A DNA stretch of 64,000 nucleotides, taken from positions 1 through 64,000 of the forward strand of contig JABSOW010000023.1 of the NCBI GenBank assembly GCA_013215465.1. Direction: 5' to 3'. The position numbers and the translations under genes are program-made. The first letter of the stretch is position 1; the number at the start of each line of letters is the position of its first letter. This DNA comes from Colwellia sp. (lineage in GTDB: Bacteria > Pseudomonadota > Gammaproteobacteria > Enterobacterales > Alteromonadaceae). The notes under the pieces were generated by a model, which ran no database searches, was not told where the DNA came from, and saw only the letters and a list, made by a program, of their open reading frames with translations. Positions 55,509 through 64,000 of this stretch are shown one piece after another.

Positions 55509-56537
55509 TTAACTGAGTAGATAAATTCGAATTTTGTCACCCCATTTAACTAACAGGGTATCCGCTACAGGTTTAGCAATTGAAATGTTGCCGGTTGCTA
55601 AATAGTTAACTTTTGCACGAGTCACTCTAAAATTTTCTAAAGAAGTGTTACATACCAAACAGCTAACACCATTTTTTTCGTCATCTTCGCTGATGTAATC
55701 AAGTATTTTTTCATGGCTATCAATCACCGTTTTAATGTTTTCAACATAGGCATGAACAGTAGGTCCGGCATCAAAAATATCGACAAAATTTTCATACCTA
55801 AACCCTTCGTCAAACAACATTTGTAACGCTGGCTCCCCCATCTTATTTGGCTTACCAATAACGGTTTGGGCTTGCTTTGGAAGTAAATCAATATAAATTG
55901 GATATTCAGGCATTAAATCAGCAATGAATTGATTGTTGGTTGTTGCACTTAAAAAGTCGGCATGATCATAACTCATCCCTTCGAAGAAGTGTTTTCCAAC
56001 ATGTTCCCAAAAGGGGGAAATTGAGTTTTCATCAGACCAGCCGCGAAGCTCTGCAATTAGTCGTGCACCAAATAATGATTGAAATTGAGCAATTAAAAGG
56101 TATCGACACTTAGATAATAACTTTCCATAACCACCGCCACGGTAATCAGGATCAATAATCAAAGTACCGACTTCGGTATCACCGGTATATTCATTTACAA
56201 GATGTAATGTTTTAGAAGAAACTTTACTTTTTAAGCCATAAGAGTACTTGTTTCTTGATAAGATCTGAAAGGTATAAAAAGGGACATCTTTACCAATATT
56301 ACTATATACCCCAGCGGTTCCCATAACAGCGTTAGTGTCGGTATCTTCAAGAACCATCAAAAAGGAATTGGATTGTTCTTTGATTACTGAAACGGAAAAA
56401 GCTATTTCAGATCTTGCTATCTTTTGTAGTAACACTTCTCTATCTGCAGGAAAAGTTGTCATGCCTGGACCAACTCTTTTAGCCAAGTTATACAAGCTAT
56501 CTATATCAGTGTATTCCACAGGTCTTATTACAATCAT
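55509..56537 (-). CDS. astA: Arginine N-succinyltransferase
   Basis: This 342-residue protein (E. coli AstA is 344) catalyses the first step of the AST pathway, arginine plus succinyl-CoA to N2-succinylarginine. Family motifs: VIRPVEYTDIDSLYNLAKRVGPGMTTFPADRE, TEVGTLIIDPDYRGGGYGKLLSKCRYLLIAQF, VIAELRGWSDENSISPFWEHVGKHFF-like segment and FDAGPTVHAYVENIKTV. I chose the ATG at 56537, with GGAG upstream, over an upstream ATG at 56651 that adds 38 unmatched residues. The other AST genes (astB, astC, astD, astE) are not adjacent. An Lrp-family gene lies divergently 468 bases away. Confidence 0.92.
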   Translation of the reverse strand: MIVIRPVEYTDIDSLYNLAKRVGPGMTTFPADREVLLQKIARSEIAFSVSVIKEQSNSFLMVLEDTDTNAVMGTAGVYSNIGKDVPFYTFQILSRNKYSYGLKSKVSSKTLHLVNEYTGDTEVGTLIIDPDYRGGGYGKLLSKCRYLLIAQFQSLFGARLIAELRGWSDENSISPFWEHVGKHFFEGMSYDHADFLSATTNNQFIADLMPEYPIYIDLLPKQAQTVIGKPNKMGEPALQMLFDEGFRYENFVDIFDAGPTVHAYVENIKTVIDSHEKILDYISEDDEKNGVSCLVCNTSLENFRVTRAKVNYLATGNISIAKPVADTLLVKWGDKIRIYLLS

Positions 56538-57005
56538 TGTTATCTCCAAATACTCTGCTCTATTAGTCACCAGCGTAGATACATTAAATATGTCTGTAAT
56601 GCTACCCGACAATCCTACTAACAGATAGATAACAAAATACACAATGTGCACGCCATTAATTACATATTGATAATAAAAAGTGACTATATGTAAAATAAGT
56701 GTATATTGAGTTCTTTTAAGATGTTTCTAGGGAATATTAAATATCAGACTTATATATATCTGCTTTAAAATTATTGGTTGCACGAAATAAGGTATGCTTT
56801 TTCTTATGCATCCACAAACAAAAAGATCAAATCATGTAAATGCTCGCACATTGTTATCAACTATGACCTCTGCTTTAGTTAAAAATAGTAGAAATTCAAT
56901 AATCCCTTGTGAAACGCACTGGGTTGGGAATATTTGACATAAAGACTATGGTTTGTAAGCTATTGATGTATAACAATGACATTAAAACTACTTAGGCTGA
57001 AATAC
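56538..57005. other. Divergent region between astA and the Lrp-family gene
   Basis: This AT-rich stretch of 468 bases presumably holds both promoters. Upstream in-frame starts extend both neighbours slightly (to 56651 and 56976) without family support. No clear symmetric operator was found. Confidence 0.35.
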
Positions 57006-57425
57006 ATGTTGGATAGCAAAGACAAACAACTTCTTTCCCTTTTACGTAAAAATGCAAGAACTTCCATTGTAACACTCGCAAAAAAACTATGCGTATCTAG
57101 AGCAACGGTTCAAAATCGAATTAGTAAACTTGAAAAGAATGGCATCATATTAGGTTATACGGTTAAGTTGAAACCCGATGCTGAGCTTCATCCTGTTAGA
57201 TTATTTGTAAATATTTCAGTTGAAGCCAAAAGTGAGTCTGATGTTATTAATAGCTTACATCAGTATCCAGAAGTAGTTGCTATACATCATACCAGCGGAC
57301 ACTGGGATCTTATTGCTGAAGTAAGAGCAGAAACCCTCCCACAGTTAAATGCGCTACTTGGTGGTATACGCTTGAGTAAAGGAATTATAAAAACTGAGTC
57401 GAATCTATTACTCGATACGATTTAA
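57006..57425 (+). CDS. Lrp/AsnC family transcriptional regulator
   Basis: This 139-residue regulator has an N-terminal AsnC helix-turn-helix (LDSKDKQLLSLLRKNARTSIVTLAKKLCVSRATVQNRISKLEKNGIILGYTV) and a C-terminal RAM ligand-binding domain (HPVRLFVNISVEA...VVAIHHTSGHWDLIAEVRAETLPQLNALLGGIR). It is slightly shorter than Lrp (164). It probably senses an amino acid and may control the divergent astA gene or the downstream antiporter. I chose the ATG at 57006; an in-frame ATG at 56976 adds ten residues. Confidence 0.9.
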   Translation: MLDSKDKQLLSLLRKNARTSIVTLAKKLCVSRATVQNRISKLEKNGIILGYTVKLKPDAELHPVRLFVNISVEAKSESDVINSLHQYPEVVAIHHTSGHWDLIAEVRAETLPQLNALLGGIRLSKGIIKTESNLLLDTI

Positions 57426-57474
57426 TAATATCAATCAGCAACCACCGGCAAAGCAGGGGGTGTGATGAAAGCCC

Positions 57475-57692
57475 CTAGAAGTGGCTATAGTTAAACTCCT
57501 GACCATTGCATTTGCTCCTACCGCTTTTCTTCTTTTCTTGATTCCTAATATATTCACGAATTACTTGCTCATTTAGTCCAACAGTACTAACACAATATCC
57601 TCTTGCCCCAAAATGACGACCTGTGAAATTTCTCTTCACTTGCAGTATTCTCTTAATATTCGAATCGCTGATTTTCCTTTTAAAAAACCAAC
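57475..57692 (-). pseudogene. IS200/IS605 family TnpA relic
   Basis: The minus strand encodes the C-terminus of an IS200-type transposase: QVKRNFTGRHFGARGYCVSTVGLNEQVIREYIRNQEKKK, ending with TAG at 57475-57477. Just upstream VGFLKGKSAIRILRE continues in another frame, so there is a one-base frameshift near 57650. The catalytic HUH part is absent. It lies between the Lrp-family gene and the antiporter gene and shows past insertion here. Confidence 0.8.
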
Positions 57693-57833
57693 CGTATTAG
57701 TAATACTATATTTTCTAACTTATTCATGCCAATTACTTTACGTTCTAATGTTTTTTTAGTCGAAAGATCGGATCGTGGAACAGGTTATTAGTTCCCTTAT
57801 TTTTTATTAAATCGAACTGAGGTTAATTAAGTT

Positions 57834-57849
57834 TTTGAGGGCCCTCAAA
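57834..57849. repeat. 16-base perfect palindrome in the antiporter upstream region
   Basis: TTTGAGGGCCCTCAAA is a perfect palindrome, flanked loosely by GAGGTTAA and TTAACCTC on either side, so a larger hairpin of about 40 bases can form. It lies about 140 bases beyond the IS200 relic on the side where the element's left end would be, so it may be an IS end hairpin. It could also be an operator for the antiporter gene about 200 bases downstream. Confidence 0.5.
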
Positions 57850-58046
57850 TTTAACCTCTGTTTTTCAGACTACCAAAAATAACCAAACTATTACTGTATT
57901 AAAATAGATTTAATCTAGGAACTTAACCTGATCTTTAGATTTTTCCCCTGCCTTAAGTAGTTATAATATTCACTTGTTTTTATGCCGTATGATATCTAAG
58001 TGAAACTGCTGTTTTACTCCTAAGATACGCTTTTTTTGAGATTACG

Positions 58047-59555
58047 ATGATACAAATCAATGAACAAAATAACATGGTGACGTCCAACACAAGATCACCC
58101 ACTCTGTTCGATGCCCTCATACCTCTGGTTACTATGGTTATCTTATTGGCATTTTCGGTGTATTTTTTTGGTGCCGATTCCTCAGGTGGAGCCAACCAAA
58201 TAGCAATGTTTATTGCTAGTGGTGTCGCCATTTTAGTGGCGATGAAAAATGGCCATCACTGGAAAGCACTTGAACATGCTATTGCTAATGGTGTATCTGT
58301 CACTGTCAATGCTATATTAATATTGCTCATGGTTGGCGCTGTTATTGGTACTTGGATCGTTAGTGGCACTGTGCCTACGATGATCTACTATGGGCTCAAA
58401 CTTATCGACCCTGGGGCATTTTATGTCACTACCTGCATCGTGTGTGCTCTTGCTTCACTTAGCATAGGCAGTAGTTGGTCCGTTATTGGAACTATTGGTC
58501 TGGGATTGTTTGGTGTTGCAACCACCTTCGGCTTATCGCCAGAAATTACCGCTGGAGCTATCATATCAGGTGCTTATTTTGGGGACAAAATGTCTCCCCT
58601 GTCTGATACCACTAACTTGTCACCGGCTGTCGCAGGAACCGACCTTTTTACCCATATTCGCCACATGACATGGACCACCTTTCCTGCGATAGGTATATCC
58701 CTTGTCATTTATACGCTACTAGGGTTAGGGATAGAAGTAAGCGCTGCTACAGATGATATAGACAAGAAGTTACTGCTGTTAGAAACAAATTTTAATGTGG
58801 GTCTTCACCTGTTATTACCTGTTGTGATCGTCATTGTGTTGGCGGTGATGAAATTTCCAGCATTACCCGCCATGATGATCAGCGCATTGGCCGGAATCAT
58901 TATTGCTTTAATTTTTCAACAAGATATTTTGTTGGTATTTGCCGCCACGGAAAACTTAAGTGACATTGCGGTAATGCTCAAAGGGGTCTGGGTGGCACTT
59001 TTTAATGGATACGTTGCCAGCACATCAGATGCAGATATGAATGAGCTACTGTCCAGGGGTGGCATGTCTAGCATTTTGAACACCATATGGTTAGTCCTTT
59101 CGGCGATGATGTTTGCCTCTATCATGGATCATGCTGGCTTCTTGCAACGTATGATTCGTGGGGTTATGGCGCTAGCCACTGACACTGGTGGATTAATTGT
59201 TGCGACAGTATGTACTTGCATTGGGGTGAATATTGTTGCTGCTGATCAATATATTGCCATCGTGTTGCCTGCTCGTATTTACCGGATTGAATATAAAAAA
59301 ATGGGGCTTGCCCCTCAGAACCTATCCAGAACCCTTGAAGACGCAGGTACTGTGACCTCTCCTCTAGTGCCCTGGAACACCTGCGGCGCCTTTATCTATG
59401 GTGTGTTAGGGATCTCTGCTTTCGCCTATGCGCCTTACTGCTTTTTTAATCTTTTTTGCCCTATTATTAGTTGTATTTACGGAATATTAAATTTCAAGGT
59501 AACTCGTCTAGATGAAGAAGATAATGATGTGCAACCTAAGTTAGTCTCTGCCTAA
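58047..59555 (+). CDS. NhaC family Na+/H+ antiporter
   Basis: This 502-residue inner-membrane protein has about twelve hydrophobic segments. NhaC-family signatures are present: GAVIGTWIVSGTVPTMIYYGLKLI, CIVCALASLSIGSSWSVIGTIGLGLFGVA, AGAIISGAYFGDKMSPLSDTTNLSPAVAG and a late ICVNIVAADQYIAIVLPARIYR-like segment ending in SRTLEDAGTVTSPLVPWNTCGAF. Members exchange Na+ for H+, and some family members carry amino acids or malate/lactate instead. It stands before a TonB receptor and a D-aminoacylase-like gene, so a role in uptake of amino-acid derivatives is possible. Confidence 0.9.
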   Translation: MIQINEQNNMVTSNTRSPTLFDALIPLVTMVILLAFSVYFFGADSSGGANQIAMFIASGVAILVAMKNGHHWKALEHAIANGVSVTVNAILILLMVGAVIGTWIVSGTVPTMIYYGLKLIDPGAFYVTTCIVCALASLSIGSSWSVIGTIGLGLFGVATTFGLSPEITAGAIISGAYFGDKMSPLSDTTNLSPAVAGTDLFTHIRHMTWTTFPAIGISLVIYTLLGLGIEVSAATDDIDKKLLLLETNFNVGLHLLLPVVIVIVLAVMKFPALPAMMISALAGIIIALIFQQDILLVFAATENLSDIAVMLKGVWVALFNGYVASTSDADMNELLSRGGMSSILNTIWLVLSAMMFASIMDHAGFLQRMIRGVMALATDTGGLIVATVCTCIGVNIVAADQYIAIVLPARIYRIEYKKMGLAPQNLSRTLEDAGTVTSPLVPWNTCGAFIYGVLGISAFAYAPYCFFNLFCPIISCIYGILNFKVTRLDEEDNDVQPKLVSA

Positions 59556-59570
59556 GAGACACACTTTTTT
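59544..59570 (+). terminator. Possible short terminator at the end of the antiporter gene
   Basis: GTCTC (59544-59548) pairs with GAGAC (59556-59560), and the stop codon lies in the loop. ACAC and a T6 run follow. The 5-base stem is short. Confidence 0.4.
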
Positions 59571-60298
59571 GTTTCATGGGGTCTGGGCATGCCACTGCCT
59601 GTGTCCCCTTCAAATGTAAAAAGTTGACTGGACATAGCTGCGAAATCATCACAAATAATAAGGGTTCTTTAATACATCACCTAGGGTAGGAGCATTAAAA
59701 TTCACACCAACTAATAACCCTACCCTATCTCCATCATCTAATGCTGTCATTTCAATTCACGTTTCATACTAGTTTTTTACTTGTGTTTTTATAACGCTCA
59801 ATACGAGGATCGTAAATCGAATCAAAATGTCTATTATTGAACGCCATTAAAAATGGGGTGATTATCAGGTAAAAAGTTCAATTTATAATGATTTTGCCGT
59901 GCTATCACTGAAAAATAAGTAATAAAATTATATAAATGCTCAATTCATAATAATCTCGCCTAACACTTGCTCCAGAAAAACCCACCATTATATAGTTGGT
60001 AAATAGTGATAACCACTAAGATGGGAGGGAGTAAGAGAGACATATTCTATATTCGTTAAGGTATTATTAAATAAGGATTTCAAAAGGCAATATATTAATT
60101 TTAGCTTAATAATCTAACAACTTACTTTATTTTTGGTAAAGAAAGTTTTAATTGGCAAAAATAATGGAACTGTGATTTGAATCCTACATTCAAGATGGTG
60201 AATTCATAAAAAGAAAACATAAACCGCCATCTCTCATCTAGAAAAGATGTTTGATTTATATAAAATTAATTATAACTAAGTGGATCTATATAATAATC
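59571..60298. other. Long intergenic region upstream of the third TonB receptor
   Basis: About 730 bases without a convincing gene. TAGGGTAGG (59682-59690) and CCTACCCTA (59719-59727) are perfect inverted arms separated by 28 bases; they may form an operator or a terminator without a T-run. The rest is AT-rich leader, likely including the receptor promoter. Confidence 0.4.
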
Positions 60299-63184
60299 AT
60301 GACGACTAAATTAAAAAATAAGCATATGTGCAGGACCTTGCTGTCCGCCTCAATTGTATTAGCTCTAGGCTCACCTGCACTAGTATTTGCAGAAGAGCCT
60401 ACCAATAATGAACTCAAGGAAATTGAAAGGATTAGCATCACTGGTTCACGTATTAAAGGAATCGAAATATCGTCCACTAGTCCTGTAGTTGTATTGACTG
60501 GAGCTGAGTTTAAATCAGTAGGTTCAACCAACGTTGAAGATTTACTAAACCGCTTACCACAAGTGACAGCAGGCGGTACTGGAACCTCTAATAACCCTAG
60601 TGACGGCACCGCAACAGTGGATCTTCGCCATCTTGGCGCTAACAGAACACTAGTATTAGTTAACGGTAAGCGTTATCTACAAAGCACCCAGCAAGGAACT
60701 GTCGATCTCAACAATATTCCTTCAGCACTCATTGAACGCGTTGAAGTGGTAACAGGTGGAGCATCTGCAGTGTATGGCTCTGATGCGATCGCGGGGGTAG
60801 TCAACTTTAAAATGAAGGACGATTTCGAAGGCCTTGAGTTTAACGCTCAATACGGTCTAGCGGCTGAAGGGGATGCGGGTAAAGGCGACTTCTCTACTAC
60901 CCTTGGCGGTAATTTCGCGGATGGACGCGGTAATGTTGTTGTCCATATGGGCTTTACCAAACGTAATAAAAATTACATGGCTGATCGAGACTTCTCCTAC
61001 CATGTGCTCAGAGACCTAGATGTTTTACCGGGTACACAAAATGGTGACTTTGGCTACAGCACTCCCTGTGATGGTGCATCTAACTGTGTTCAAGGATTGG
61101 ATCAATGGGGCGGTAGCTCATCGACTCCTGCTACTCGAATCAATGGCGTAGACGGTATTGGAACATTTGATCAAAATGGTGCTCCACTCCCTTGGAATGA
61201 GGCCAGTGGCAGATACAACTGGAGTCTAGACCAGTACTTGCAAACGCCTCAAGAACGCCGCTTACTTTATGTCTCCGGACATTATGACCTCAATGATGAA
61301 CATAGTTTTTATGTGCAGGCTACCTCCAGTTCTAATTCGGTGCGGACCCAGCTTCCGCCACACAGTGGCACCCCAGGTAATGCCTTGGTGGATATCGACA
61401 GTCCATTTTTGTCTTCCGAATCCCAAGCAATCTTCGCCGCGATGGATGTAGCAGAAACGGGTAGTGGCGTCAATGATGGCTACGCTATCGTGCCTGGAAT
61501 AAACCGACGTATGGTTGAAACTGGCAATCGAGAAAGTAACTTTACTCGTACTGGTAATCTATTTTTGGTTGGCATTGAAGGTGAGTTGAGTGACAACTGG
61601 AGCTACAATGCCTATTACAGTAATGCTCAGGTAGACGAGCGACGTGAGGCTAACAACCTGTTCATGGACAGTGATTTTCTATCAGGTATAAAAACCAGTT
61701 TTAATGGGCAAGGTGAGCTGCAATGTGATGATGCCTCGGCGCGAGCCCTTGGCTGTGTACCTATAAACATTTTTGGTGCTGGCAATGTTTCCACTGAAGC
61801 GGCAGACTGGCTCAGGGTGGATACAGGCACTACCACTACCATTAAAGAACAGGTGGCTAGTCTTGTCATAGATGGTTATGTCGGAGACGCTGGTATGGCA
61901 TTTGGTATCGAATGGCGTGAGGATTCCAGTGAGTACCGTGCCGGATTATTTGAATCTGGCGACATCAGCGGTATAGGTGCAGGCAAATCTACCACTGGTA
62001 GCTTCGATGTGTTGGAAGTGTTTGGTGAGTTGAGCATGGAACTGGTGGAATCTTTAGATTTTCATGCAGGTTTACGTCTGTCAAATTATTCTACTGCTGG
62101 CTCGGTTAGCTCTTACGCTGCCGGATTAGTGTGGTCACCAACAGATACTATTAGTATTCGAGGCGAGTACCAACGTGCGGTGCGAGCTCCTAATATTTTA
62201 GAGTTATTCCAGGGTAGTTCAACGGCTTCAGTTATAGCCAGCGATCCATGTAGTGCAGATCATGTCGATAATTTTGGTGGCATAGCTGCCATGCAATCAG
62301 TGTGTGAAGCAACGGGTGTGCCTACCGGTCAAACAGGGCAGTATAACCAACTTAACACCGAGATCCGCGGTGTGTCTGGTGGTAATCCAGAACTTCAGGA
62401 AGAGACATCCGATACATATACCTTTGGCATTATATTAACACCCGATTTTACGCCTAATCTGTCTATTACAGCAGATTATTATTCCATCAAAATTGACGAT
62501 GCTATCGACAAATTCGGTGGTGGGGTGTCAAGCATATTAAGTCGTTGTTATACAGAAAAAGATGCCGCTAGCCCTTTCTGTCAGACTATAAAGCGTCGTC
62601 CTGATGGTAATGTTTTGGAGGTACAAACTACGCGTGCCAACCTAGCAAGCTTAAAAACTAGTGGGATAGATATAAAAATTCTAAAAGGTTTTGAATTAGA
62701 CTTTGCTTTATTTGGCAATGACGCTTCCGAAGTTAATATTATGTTTACCGGGAGCTATCTTTTGAAAGATGAGAAGCAAGTCGATTCAGCTGCTCCATTC
62801 GTAAACTGTGTAGGTAACTTTGGCGGAATTTGTGGCAATCCAAACCCTGAGTGGCGCTCTAATGCTTCAGTAACTTATAAGGAAGGTGATTTGAGTGCGG
62901 CGGTGACTTGGCAATATATGGGTGAAGTTCAAGACAGACGTATTGATCATGATGACAGAGATCCTAGTACTTTAGGCTCACCTCGTTCTAAAGCGATGAA
63001 TTATATCAATCTAACGGGTTCTTATGAATTATCTGAGCAACTAACGATAAATGGTGGGGTGAACAACTTATTCAATGCCTTACCTACTTTCCTAGGAAGC
63101 AATCAGATTGAAGCGAATACTTACCCAAATGTCTATGATGTTATAGGTACGCGATTCTTCGTGGGAGCTACATTACGTTTTTAA
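60299..63184 (+). CDS. TonB-dependent receptor, acyl-amino-acid locus
   Basis: This 961-residue outer-membrane receptor has a signal peptide (CRTLLSASIVLALGSPALVFA). The plug starts RISITGSRIKGIEISSTSPVVVLTGAEFKSVGSTNVEDLLNRLPQV and contains VDLRHLGANRTLVLVNGKRYL and IERVEVVTGGASAVYGSDAIAGVVNFKMK, typical of the large receptor class of Sphingomonad and Alteromonad type. It ends in VIGTRFFVGATLRF. I chose the ATG at 60299; an in-frame start at 60251 adds sixteen residues that precede a normal signal sequence. The lipoprotein deacylase gene follows, suggesting uptake of N-acyl or D-amino-acid compounds. Receptor GC content looks a little higher than its surroundings. Confidence 0.9.
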   Translation: MTTKLKNKHMCRTLLSASIVLALGSPALVFAEEPTNNELKEIERISITGSRIKGIEISSTSPVVVLTGAEFKSVGSTNVEDLLNRLPQVTAGGTGTSNNPSDGTATVDLRHLGANRTLVLVNGKRYLQSTQQGTVDLNNIPSALIERVEVVTGGASAVYGSDAIAGVVNFKMKDDFEGLEFNAQYGLAAEGDAGKGDFSTTLGGNFADGRGNVVVHMGFTKRNKNYMADRDFSYHVLRDLDVLPGTQNGDFGYSTPCDGASNCVQGLDQWGGSSSTPATRINGVDGIGTFDQNGAPLPWNEASGRYNWSLDQYLQTPQERRLLYVSGHYDLNDEHSFYVQATSSSNSVRTQLPPHSGTPGNALVDIDSPFLSSESQAIFAAMDVAETGSGVNDGYAIVPGINRRMVETGNRESNFTRTGNLFLVGIEGELSDNWSYNAYYSNAQVDERREANNLFMDSDFLSGIKTSFNGQGELQCDDASARALGCVPINIFGAGNVSTEAADWLRVDTGTTTTIKEQVASLVIDGYVGDAGMAFGIEWREDSSEYRAGLFESGDISGIGAGKSTTGSFDVLEVFGELSMELVESLDFHAGLRLSNYSTAGSVSSYAAGLVWSPTDTISIRGEYQRAVRAPNILELFQGSSTASVIASDPCSADHVDNFGGIAAMQSVCEATGVPTGQTGQYNQLNTEIRGVSGGNPELQEETSDTYTFGIILTPDFTPNLSITADYYSIKIDDAIDKFGGGVSSILSRCYTEKDAASPFCQTIKRRPDGNVLEVQTTRANLASLKTSGIDIKILKGFELDFALFGNDASEVNIMFTGSYLLKDEKQVDSAAPFVNCVGNFGGICGNPNPEWRSNASVTYKEGDLSAAVTWQYMGEVQDRRIDHDDRDPSTLGSPRSKAMNYINLTGSYELSEQLTINGGVNNLFNALPTFLGSNQIEANTYPNVYDVIGTRFFVGATLRF

Positions 63185-63199
63185 TTAGAGCGTAAGATG

Positions 63200-63234
63200 A
63201 AAAGCATGGGACATCAAAACCCCCGTGCTTTTAT
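63200..63234 (+). terminator. Terminator after the third TonB receptor
   Basis: AAAAGCATGGG (63200-63210) pairs with CCCCGTGCTTTT (63221-63232) with a G-U wobble. The T-run at the end of the right arm supports termination just before the deacylase gene. Confidence 0.65.
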
Positions 63235-63373
63235 AATGAACTTTACCTGACTTGCAAAATGTAGAGAGGATAAAGTTTTGGTTAAAAATTCATGAGACTA
63301 TTTTTCATAAAATGAAAAGTAATACCCTAAAATTAAATATCATAAAAAACAAAATCACAGAGGCGATAAATAC

Positions 63374-64000
63374 ATGTTAAGAAAAATACCCTATCTGACT
63401 TTGATTCTTAGTATTATCTTGATCGGCGGTTGTGCTGAGAGTGTTAAAGAGGTAACAGTTCCGAGCAGTCTGTTAATCGAAAATGCTCTCCTATATGACG
63501 GTAAAGGAAATTTACCAATACATGGCTCTATACGTATAAATAAAGGTTTGATAGTGGCACTAGGCGAATTAGCGCCATTACCAAAAGAGAATGTTTGGGA
63601 TGCAAACGGATTAGCACTAGCTCCCGGTTTTATCGACCCTCATAGTCATCATGCTAAAAAATTCAATAAAAATAATGCCCCAGCTAGCGTGCTGGCGCAA
63701 GGCATCACTACCGTTGTCACAGGTTTAGATGGTTCAACAAGACTACCCATAGATGCCATATTTGAGCAATTTGAAAGCAGTCCAGCGGCAGTTAACTTAG
63801 CTGCTTTTGGACCTCATAACCGTTATCGCAATCAGGTGATGGGCGATGACTTTCGACGCTTAGCCACTCCCCAAGAGATTACTGCGATGAGCTACTTATT
63901 ACAGGTAGATCTCGATTTGGGCGTATTAGGATTTTCGACAGGCGTGGAGTATGAACCCGCTGTATATGCCAATACGGCTGAACTGGTAGCTCTTGCTAAA
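63374..64000 (+). CDS. N-acyl-D-amino-acid deacylase family lipoprotein (partial, 5' end)
   Basis: From ATG 63374 the frame is open for 209 codons to the window end. A lipoprotein signal (LILSIILIGGC, Cys about 20) is followed by an amidohydrolase-type start: SSLLIENALLYDGKGNLPIHGSIRINKGLIVALGE, then the metal-binding LAPGFIDPHSHH, GITTVVTGLDGSTRLP, NLAAFGPHNRYRNQVMG and LDLGVLGFSTGVEYEPAVYANTAELVALAK. The last segment is characteristic of D-aminoacylases. It should be anchored in the envelope and remove acyl groups from N-acyl-D-amino acids. It probably works with the TonB receptor just upstream. The remainder of the gene lies outside the window. Confidence 0.87.
   Translation, partial: MLRKIPYLTLILSIILIGGCAESVKEVTVPSSLLIENALLYDGKGNLPIHGSIRINKGLIVALGELAPLPKENVWDANGLALAPGFIDPHSHHAKKFNKNNAPASVLAQGITTVVTGLDGSTRLPIDAIFEQFESSPAAVNLAAFGPHNRYRNQVMGDDFRRLATPQEITAMSYLLQVDLDLGVLGFSTGVEYEPAVYANTAELVALAK

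Overview
The window looks like chromosome from a marine gammaproteobacterium of the Alteromonadales, most likely Colwelliaceae (Colwellia or Thalassotalea type). This is inferred from AT-rich DNA, three large TonB-dependent receptors, a CrbS/CrbR-type kinase pair, E. coli-like housekeeping proteins (SpoT, RpoZ, GreB, RecG, PolA, PrlC, RsmJ) and chitin-type polymer degradation genes. No rRNA, tRNA or CRISPR array was seen.

Region 1 (1-12.4 kb) looks like a catabolic island for 3-hydroxybutyrate, its oligomers or a similar ester. It holds a 3-hydroxybutyrate dehydrogenase-like SDR, a carboxymuconolactone decarboxylase-like protein, a GST, an MFS transporter overlapping an HSL-type esterase, a symporter-domain hybrid histidine kinase with a convergent LuxR response regulator, a TonB-dependent receptor and a secreted PHB-depolymerase-family esterase. 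The receptor and the secreted esterase share a palindrome, GCACTWTAGTGC, in their upstream regions.

Region 2 (12.5-37.2 kb) is core genome: greB, a lipoprotein cyclophilin, a DUF445 protein, an aspartate/aromatic aminotransferase, gmk-rpoZ-spoT-ridA-trmH-recG, polA, a DUF4399 protein, gor, a very large propeller-PAS-GGDEF-EAL sensor, and prlC / 3-methyladenine-glycosylase-like / rsmJ. Several clear terminators separate these units. The polA upstream region carries two perfect DnaA-box sequences and one near match.

Region 3 (37.3-51.1 kb) is a hexosaminide (probably chitin or GlcNAc) utilisation locus next to gene debris. The debris is an IS630 transposase with three in-frame stops, the 3' end of a PKD plus chitin-binding-domain protein, and an orphan signal peptide. 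The intact part on the minus strand is substrate-binding protein, permease, single-domain ATPase (CUT2 type), GH3 NagZ-like hexosaminidase and TonB receptor. It is divergent from a ROK regulator, followed by a GH20 lipoprotein. The proposed flow is outer-membrane uptake, periplasmic trimming by GH20, ABC import, and cytoplasmic GH3 hydrolysis.

Region 4 (51.1-57.9 kb) mixes a second debris field (an IS3 relic, a truncated downstream sensor gene and a FIST gene broken by a short hairpin-rich insert) with intact ferritin, an HI0933-type flavoprotein, a solitary astA and an Lrp-family regulator, then an IS200/IS605 relic.

Region 5 (58-64 kb) is an NhaC-type antiporter, a third TonB-dependent receptor and the start of a lipoprotein N-acyl-D-amino-acid deacylase that runs off the window. 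It is probably an uptake locus for acylated or D-amino-acid compounds.
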